A stretch of 10,756 nt of DNA, from assembly GCA_013205155.1 (NCBI GenBank), contig JABMMT010000095.1:1-10756 (forward strand), read 5' to 3'. Each line of letters begins with the position of its first letter. The first letter of the stretch is position 1. Positions 5,871 to 10,756 of this stretch are shown piece after piece. Under the pieces are notes generated by a model. That model ran no database searches and was not told where the DNA came from. It worked only from the letters and a program-made list of their open reading frames with translations. The translations under genes were made by a program, and so were the position numbers. This DNA comes from Betaproteobacteria bacterium (GTDB lineage: Bacteria; Pseudomonadota; Gammaproteobacteria; Burkholderiales; Burkholderiaceae).

Positions 5871-8759
5871 ATGAATAACGAAATTAAAATCCGTGGTGCT
5901 CGCACTCACAACCTCAAAAACATCAATCTCGATATCCCCAGAGAAAAGTTAGTTGTTCTGACTGGTCTATCAGGGTCAGGTAAAAGCTCCCTAGCTTTCG
6001 ATACGCTCTATGCGGAAGGTCAGCGTCGCTATGTTGAATCGCTTTCTGCCTATGCCCGCCAGTTTTTACAACTAATGGAAAAACCCGATGTCGATACGAT
6101 TGAAGGTCTGTCACCAGCAATCTCGATTGAACAAAAAGCTACTAGTCATAACCCACGCTCTACAGTAGGTACTGTCACCGAAATACATGATTACCTACGC
6201 CTTTTATTTGCTCGTGCTGGCACACCACACTGCCCAGATCACGATTTACCTTTAGAGGCACAAAGTGTTTCGCAAATGGTCGACACCGTGCAGGCAATGC
6301 CTGAAGATACGAAGCTCATGATTCTTGCGCCGGTAGTCAGTGAACGTAAAGGTGAATTTGTAGATCTCTTCCAAGACCTGCAGGCACAAGGCTTTGTTCG
6401 TTTTAGGGTGCGCTCTGGTGGCGGTACAGCAAATGCAGCAAAAGCAGAAATTTTTGAAGTTGATCAACTGCCTACACTGAAGAAGAACGATAAGCACTCA
6501 ATTGAGGTTGTTGTAGATCGTATTAAAGTACGCCCTGATATTCAACAACGACTTGCTGAGTCTTTTGAGACCGTGCTGCGCTTAGCTGACGGTAAAGCCA
6601 TGATCGTCAATATGGATACTGGCAAAGAGATGATTTTCTCGAGCAAATTTGCTTGCCCTGTATGCTCCTATTCATTACAAGAACTAGAGCCACGCCTATT
6701 TTCATTTAATAACCCAATGGGTGCCTGTCCTTCTTGTGACGGCCTAGGACATCAGTCCTTCTTTGATCCAAAACGGATCGTGGCACACCCTGATTTATCC
6801 CTTGCTTCTGGTGCAATTAAAGGCTGGGATCGTCGCAATCAGTTTTATTTCAAGCTACTTCAAACCTTGGCAAAGCACGGTGGCTTTGATGTCGAGAAGC
6901 CCTTTGAAACCCTCAACAAAAAACAGCAGGATCTGATCCTCTTGGGCTCTGGTGATATCACCATCCCATTTGAATACATCAATGAGCGTGGCAAAAATAG
7001 TACTCGTGAACATGCTTTTGAGGGCATTGTTGCAAACTTTGAAAGACGCTATCGCGAAACGGATTCAATAACAGTTCGCGAGGAACTGGCGCGTTATCAA
7101 AATGTACAAACCTGCCCAGAATGTAACGGGAGTCGCTTACGAAAAGAGGCACGTTTTGTAAAAGTAGGTGAGAAAAAGCAATCTCGCGCCATTTATGAAA
7201 TTAGCGCCTTGCCACTGAAGGAAGCAAAAGAATATTTTGAAGCCCTCGAATTAAAAGGCGCTAAACGCGAAATCGCCGATAAGATTGTGAAAGAAATTAG
7301 TGCACGTCTACGTTTTTTAAACGATGTTGGATTGGATTACCTCTCGCTCGAGCGCAGTGCAGACACACTCTCTGGTGGAGAAGCGCAGCGTATTCGTCTA
7401 GCATCACAAATTGGCTCTGGTTTAACAGGGGTTATGTATGTGTTAGACGAACCGTCGATTGGATTGCATCAACGGGATAACGATCGCTTGATTGGGACCT
7501 TAAAACATCTACGTGACCTAGGTAATAGCGTGTTAGTAGTTGAGCATGATGAAGATATGATCCGAGCGTCTGACTGGGTGATTGATATCGGCCCAGGTGC
7601 CGGGGTGCACGGTGGTGAAATTGTCGCACAAGGCACGCCAGCGGAAGTTGAAGCAAACCCTCATTCTTTGACTGGTGCCTATCTTGCTGGTCGAGAAGCA
7701 ATTGCGATTCCAGAAAAGCGTATTCCAGTTAATGATCGTTTCTTAGAAATTATTGGTGCGCGTGGTAATAATTTGCAATCTGTTCACGCCAAGATTCCAG
7801 TAGGACTACTCACTTGCGTAACAGGTGTTTCGGGCTCTGGTAAATCTACCTTGATTAATGACACTCTGCATCATGCTGTTGCACAATACCTATATGGCTC
7901 TAATGCAGAACCTGCAGCCCATGATGCTATGAAAGGTTTAGAGCATTTTGACAAAGTCATTAGCGTTGATCAATCACCGATCGGTAGAACGCCACGCTCA
8001 AATCCAGCAACCTATACAGGACTTTTTACACCAATTAGAGAGCTGTTTGCCGGAGTGCCAGCATCGCGTGAACGCGGCTATGAAGCTGGACGTTTCTCCT
8101 TTAACGTCAAAGGGGGCCGATGTGATTCTTGCGAAGGCGATGGCGTTCTTAAAGTAGAAATGCATTTCTTGCCAGATGTTTATGTGCCCTGTGATGTCTG
8201 TCACAGTAAACGCTATAACCGTGAAACTCTTGATATTCGCTACAAAGGTAAAAATATTCATGAAGTACTGTCGATGACAATCGAGCAGGCACATGAGTTC
8301 TTTGAAGCCGTGCCAGTAGTAAAACGAAAACTCAAAACCCTGCTTGACGTTGGCTTAGGTTATGTAAAGCTAGGACAAAGTGCTACCACCTTATCCGGCG
8401 GTGAAGCACAACGCGTGAAGTTATCACTTGAACTCTCCAAACGTGACACGGGTAGAACGCTATATATCTTGGATGAGCCAACAACAGGTCTGCATTTCCA
8501 TGATATTCAGCTTCTTCTGACCGTGATTCAGACTCTCAAGAAGCAAGGCAACACAATCGTCATCATTGAGCACAACTTAGATGTGATTAAGACAGCCGAT
8601 TGGATTATTGACCTTGGGCCTAAGGGCGGGGCTGGTGGCGGACAAATTATTGCCACTGGAACCCCGGAAGATGTTGCTAAGAACGCAGCCAGTTTTACTG
8701 GTCACTACTTGGCGGCACTTTTGACACGTAAAGCCCCTACTACCAAGAAAAAGAAATAA
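5871..8759 (+). CDS. uvrA: Excinuclease ABC subunit UvrA
   Basis: UvrA is the damage-sensing ATPase of nucleotide excision repair; as a dimer it finds bulky lesions and loads UvrB. The 962-residue protein has the two tandem ABC modules of the family. In the first, Walker A is GLSGSGKS (32-39), the signature LSGGEAQR (500-507) and Walker B VMYVLDEP (521-528). In the second, these are GVSGSGKST (652-660), LSGGEAQR (841-848) and TLYILDEP (863-870). Zinc cysteines are visible at 262/265/286/289 and 751/754/774/777, with further CPDH (121-124) and CPECNGSR (415-422) motifs. It is about 20 residues longer than E. coli UvrA (940), partly from a Gly/Ala-rich stretch near 182-195 in the UvrB-binding region and partly from a lysine-rich tail ending KKKK. 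The N-terminus aligns with the family start, although no Shine-Dalgarno precedes it. It converges with the antiporter gene. Confidence 0.98.
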   Translation: MNNEIKIRGARTHNLKNINLDIPREKLVVLTGLSGSGKSSLAFDTLYAEGQRRYVESLSAYARQFLQLMEKPDVDTIEGLSPAISIEQKATSHNPRSTVGTVTEIHDYLRLLFARAGTPHCPDHDLPLEAQSVSQMVDTVQAMPEDTKLMILAPVVSERKGEFVDLFQDLQAQGFVRFRVRSGGGTANAAKAEIFEVDQLPTLKKNDKHSIEVVVDRIKVRPDIQQRLAESFETVLRLADGKAMIVNMDTGKEMIFSSKFACPVCSYSLQELEPRLFSFNNPMGACPSCDGLGHQSFFDPKRIVAHPDLSLASGAIKGWDRRNQFYFKLLQTLAKHGGFDVEKPFETLNKKQQDLILLGSGDITIPFEYINERGKNSTREHAFEGIVANFERRYRETDSITVREELARYQNVQTCPECNGSRLRKEARFVKVGEKKQSRAIYEISALPLKEAKEYFEALELKGAKREIADKIVKEISARLRFLNDVGLDYLSLERSADTLSGGEAQRIRLASQIGSGLTGVMYVLDEPSIGLHQRDNDRLIGTLKHLRDLGNSVLVVEHDEDMIRASDWVIDIGPGAGVHGGEIVAQGTPAEVEANPHSLTGAYLAGREAIAIPEKRIPVNDRFLEIIGARGNNLQSVHAKIPVGLLTCVTGVSGSGKSTLINDTLHHAVAQYLYGSNAEPAAHDAMKGLEHFDKVISVDQSPIGRTPRSNPATYTGLFTPIRELFAGVPASRERGYEAGRFSFNVKGGRCDSCEGDGVLKVEMHFLPDVYVPCDVCHSKRYNRETLDIRYKGKNIHEVLSMTIEQAHEFFEAVPVVKRKLKTLLDVGLGYVKLGQSATTLSGGEAQRVKLSLELSKRDTGRTLYILDEPTTGLHFHDIQLLLTVIQTLKKQGNTIVIIEHNLDVIKTADWIIDLGPKGGAGGGQIIATGTPEDVAKNAASFTGHYLAALLTRKAPTTKKKK

Positions 8760-8760
8760 G

Positions 8761-8810
8761 CTCAGAGTAATTTAGCTTCGGCTAAATCAGTTGCCTCTGA
8801 ATTACCTGAG
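8761..8810. other. Structured inverted-repeat element at the uvrA/antiporter convergent junction
   Basis: Immediately after the uvrA stop, ATTTAGC (8770-8776) and GCTAAAT (8781-8787) form a 7-bp stem closing a TTCG loop with a C-G closing pair, the classic very stable C(UUCG)G tetraloop on the plus-strand RNA. Around it two alternative outer pairings are possible. One is TCAGAG/CTCTGA (8762-8767 with 8795-8800). The other is CTCAG plus GTAATT (8761-8765 and 8767-8772) with AATTAC plus CTGAG (8800-8805 and 8806-8810), interrupted by one bulged A. No T-tract follows on either strand, so it is not a standard terminator. It lies over the antiporter's last codons. It may protect or end the uvrA mRNA 3' end, which is an inference. 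Confidence 0.5.
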
Positions 8811-10744
8811 ATCACCAAAATATCGTTCGCCTCCAAGCGCAAGTCTGGAGATAGGCTCAGCTTTACATAATCAGAGTTCAAACCTTTGCGTCTTACCGCC
8901 TGCACGCTTACACCCTCATTTTCTATGTGAAGCTCGCCAAGCGTCTTACCAACTGCTTGTGATTTTGGCAGCAAGGTAATCGAATGCAACCTCCAAGATT
9001 CATTAGAACCAAAATCATCGTCAGCTGAGCCACGGAAGTAGCCCCTTAATAAGCTATAACGCTCTTCTCTAGCAGTAGTAATTCTTCTCACCACTTTGCG
9101 CATCGGCACACCCATAATGAGTAGCACATGGGAAGCAATCATCAGACTACCCTCAATCAGCTCAGGCACAACCTCGGTTGCCCCTGCCGCCTGTAGCTTA
9201 GCTATATCAGCATCATCTCTAGTACGAACCAGCACTGTCATTCCCGGTCGCAATTGCTCGACTTGTCTCAGTACACGCAAGCTTGCGACAGTATCTGCAT
9301 AGGTAATGACTACTGCCTTAGCGCGATTAAGACCTGCCGCATTGAGATAATTCTCGCGACTTGCATCGCCATAAACCACATTGTCACCGGCCGCTGCTGC
9401 CTCCTTAACTCGATCAGGATCTAAGTCCAAAGCAATATAAGGAATCTTTTCTTGATCCAACATACGCGCTAAGTTTTGGCCTGACCGTCCAAAACCGCAA
9501 ATCAAAACATGGTTTTCATTACGAACACTTTTTGCAGCTACGCGTGTTAATGCCAGAGATTGCAGTAACCATTCATTGCTTGAAAAACGCATTGCTATCC
9601 GGTCGCTATATTCAATTAAGAATGGAGCGCAGAACATGGAGATCAACATTGCCGCTAGCACTGCCTGGCTAAGTATTGGATCAATTAAATCTAAGCCATC
9701 GATTTGGGTTAATAGAACGAATCCGAATTCGCCCGCTTGTGCCAAACATAAACCCGTACGAATCGATACACCCAAGCTAGAACCAAAGGCCCGAGAGAGA
9801 ATAGCAATCAAGCCAAACTTAAATACTAATGGGCCTATCAGCAACAATAAAACTAAGACCCACTGTTCCCGAATCACATTGAAATCGAGCAACATCCCAA
9901 TCGTAATAAAGAAAAGGCCTAGAAGCACATCACGGAAAGGTTTAACGTCTTCTTCCACTTGATGGCGATAAGGTGTTTCAGAAATCAACATGCCTGCCAA
10001 AAACGCTCCCAGCGCCAATGACAAACCAAAATACTCAGTTAAACCAGCCATACCCAAAACAATGAGAAGGAGGTTGAGCATGAACAACTCTTGTGAACGC
10101 AACTTTGCCACCAATCTGAACCAGCGACTCATCAACGATTGGCCGATAAAGAAAATCAAGATCAAGGCAATCGAAATCTTGATGGATGCGGTTGTCAAGG
10201 CAACAAATAAATCTGTAGGGTTTTTTCCAAGCGATGGCAACAAGATCAGTAAGAAGACCACGGCCAAATCTTGGAATAGCAAAATACCAACAACATTTCG
10301 ACCATGCTCAGCCTCTAATTCAGCACGGTCAGAAATGAGCTTGGTCACAATCGCAGTTGATGACATTGCTAAAGCACCACCCAATGCAATTGCTGCTTGC
10401 CAAGAAATTGGATATACCCAATTCATGAGAAAGCTTGCTGGTACGGTCAACAAGATGGTCAAAATGACTTGGCTGCCACCAAGGCCGAATACGATCGAAC
10501 GCATTGCCCTTAGCTTATGAAGGTTAAATTCCAGGCCAATTGAGAACATCAAGAAAACTACCCCAAATTCCGCTAGATACTTGACGATGGCCGTATCGTT
10601 TGCCAAACCTAAAGCATGGGGCCCAATCAAGACCCCAACGGCTAAATAGCCCAAAATAGGGGGTAAGCCAAAATAGCGGAAAATAACTACTCCGGCCACA
10701 CCAGAGGCCAAGAGAATGAGAGTTAACTGAAGGACGGACGGCAT
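8762..10744 (-). CDS. CPA2-family monovalent cation:proton antiporter (KefB/KefC/YbaL type) with RCK domains
   Basis: This 660-residue inner-membrane protein is built like glutathione-gated or ligand-gated potassium efflux systems. An Na+/H+-exchanger-type membrane domain covers about 5-385, with ILGYLAVGVLIGP (30-42), the LLFQDLAV transport-core motif (155-162) and a Kef-like regulatory loop YRHQVEEDVKPF (259-270) followed by GLFFITIGM (276-284). A cytoplasmic RCK_N/TrkA-N Rossmann domain begins at HVLICGFGRSG (412-422), with the acidic residue D440 after the second strand and VYGDAS at 457-462. An RCK_C (TrkA-C) domain occupies about 585-655 and ends in the family-like EANDILVISG (638-647). 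E. coli KefC (620 residues) lacks this last domain, so glutathione gating cannot be assumed. The stop is 2 bases from the uvrA stop. Only 12 bases upstream of the start are visible, so its promoter and any KefF/KefG-like partner gene lie outside. Confidence 0.9.
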   Translation of the reverse strand: MPSVLQLTLILLASGVAGVVIFRYFGLPPILGYLAVGVLIGPHALGLANDTAIVKYLAEFGVVFLMFSIGLEFNLHKLRAMRSIVFGLGGSQVILTILLTVPASFLMNWVYPISWQAAIALGGALAMSSTAIVTKLISDRAELEAEHGRNVVGILLFQDLAVVFLLILLPSLGKNPTDLFVALTTASIKISIALILIFFIGQSLMSRWFRLVAKLRSQELFMLNLLLIVLGMAGLTEYFGLSLALGAFLAGMLISETPYRHQVEEDVKPFRDVLLGLFFITIGMLLDFNVIREQWVLVLLLLIGPLVFKFGLIAILSRAFGSSLGVSIRTGLCLAQAGEFGFVLLTQIDGLDLIDPILSQAVLAAMLISMFCAPFLIEYSDRIAMRFSSNEWLLQSLALTRVAAKSVRNENHVLICGFGRSGQNLARMLDQEKIPYIALDLDPDRVKEAAAAGDNVVYGDASRENYLNAAGLNRAKAVVITYADTVASLRVLRQVEQLRPGMTVLVRTRDDADIAKLQAAGATEVVPELIEGSLMIASHVLLIMGVPMRKVVRRITTAREERYSLLRGYFRGSADDDFGSNESWRLHSITLLPKSQAVGKTLGELHIENEGVSVQAVRRKGLNSDYVKLSLSPDLRLEANDILVISGNSEATDLAEAKLL

Positions 10745-10756
10745 ATACTTACTCGA

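Noticed and set aside
9576..10520. Two long plus-strand open frames (128 and 176 codons) opposite the antiporter gene
   Set aside because: They lie antisense to conserved membrane-domain codons, have low-complexity composition rich in Ser, Lys, Asn and Ile, and resemble no family. They are frame shadows of the real gene.

Overview
This window reads as ordinary chromosome from a betaproteobacterium, most likely family Burkholderiaceae and probably close to Polynucleobacter. The grounds are protein resemblance by eye (the DUF3683-type oxidase, IlvA, QueF, SSB and UvrA all look betaproteobacterial), moderate GC content and dense packing. No search was run, so the genus is an inference. I found no mobile element, tRNA, rRNA or CRISPR array, and no base-composition break suggesting recent transfer.

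Layout. Positions 1-641 (minus) hold the N-terminal part of a large FAD-linked oxidase with a DUF3683-type front domain; the gene runs off the left edge. A 134-base divergent spacer (642-775) separates it from a plus-strand cluster: threonine dehydratase ilvA (776-2296), a cN-I-type 5'-nucleotidase (2307-3215) and the queuosine-pathway reductase queF (3242-4069). The cluster has 10- and 26-base gaps and ends in a strong bidirectional terminator (4068-4106). From the other side the terminator also serves the minus-strand pair of a YajR-like MFS transporter (4649-5833) and ssb (4122-4571). A 37-base divergent spacer then leads to uvrA (5871-8759, plus). uvrA converges with a CPA2/Kef-type potassium/proton antiporter (8762-10744, minus), only 2 bases from stop to stop.

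How the genes relate. ilvA, the nucleotidase and queF are probably co-transcribed, although isoleucine synthesis, nucleotide dephosphorylation and tRNA queuosine synthesis have no evident common pathway; a deazaguanine role for the nucleotidase is only speculative. ssb and uvrA both serve DNA repair and replication. They are neighbours here as in E. coli, but with a transporter gene between them. The antiporter is probably a separate unit.

Nothing in the window amounts to a clearly new system. The points most worth a second look are the uncharacterised oxidase, the nucleotidase next to queF, the structured RNA at the uvrA/antiporter junction, the compact uvrA control region with no visible LexA box, and the near absence of Shine-Dalgarno sequences except at ssb.
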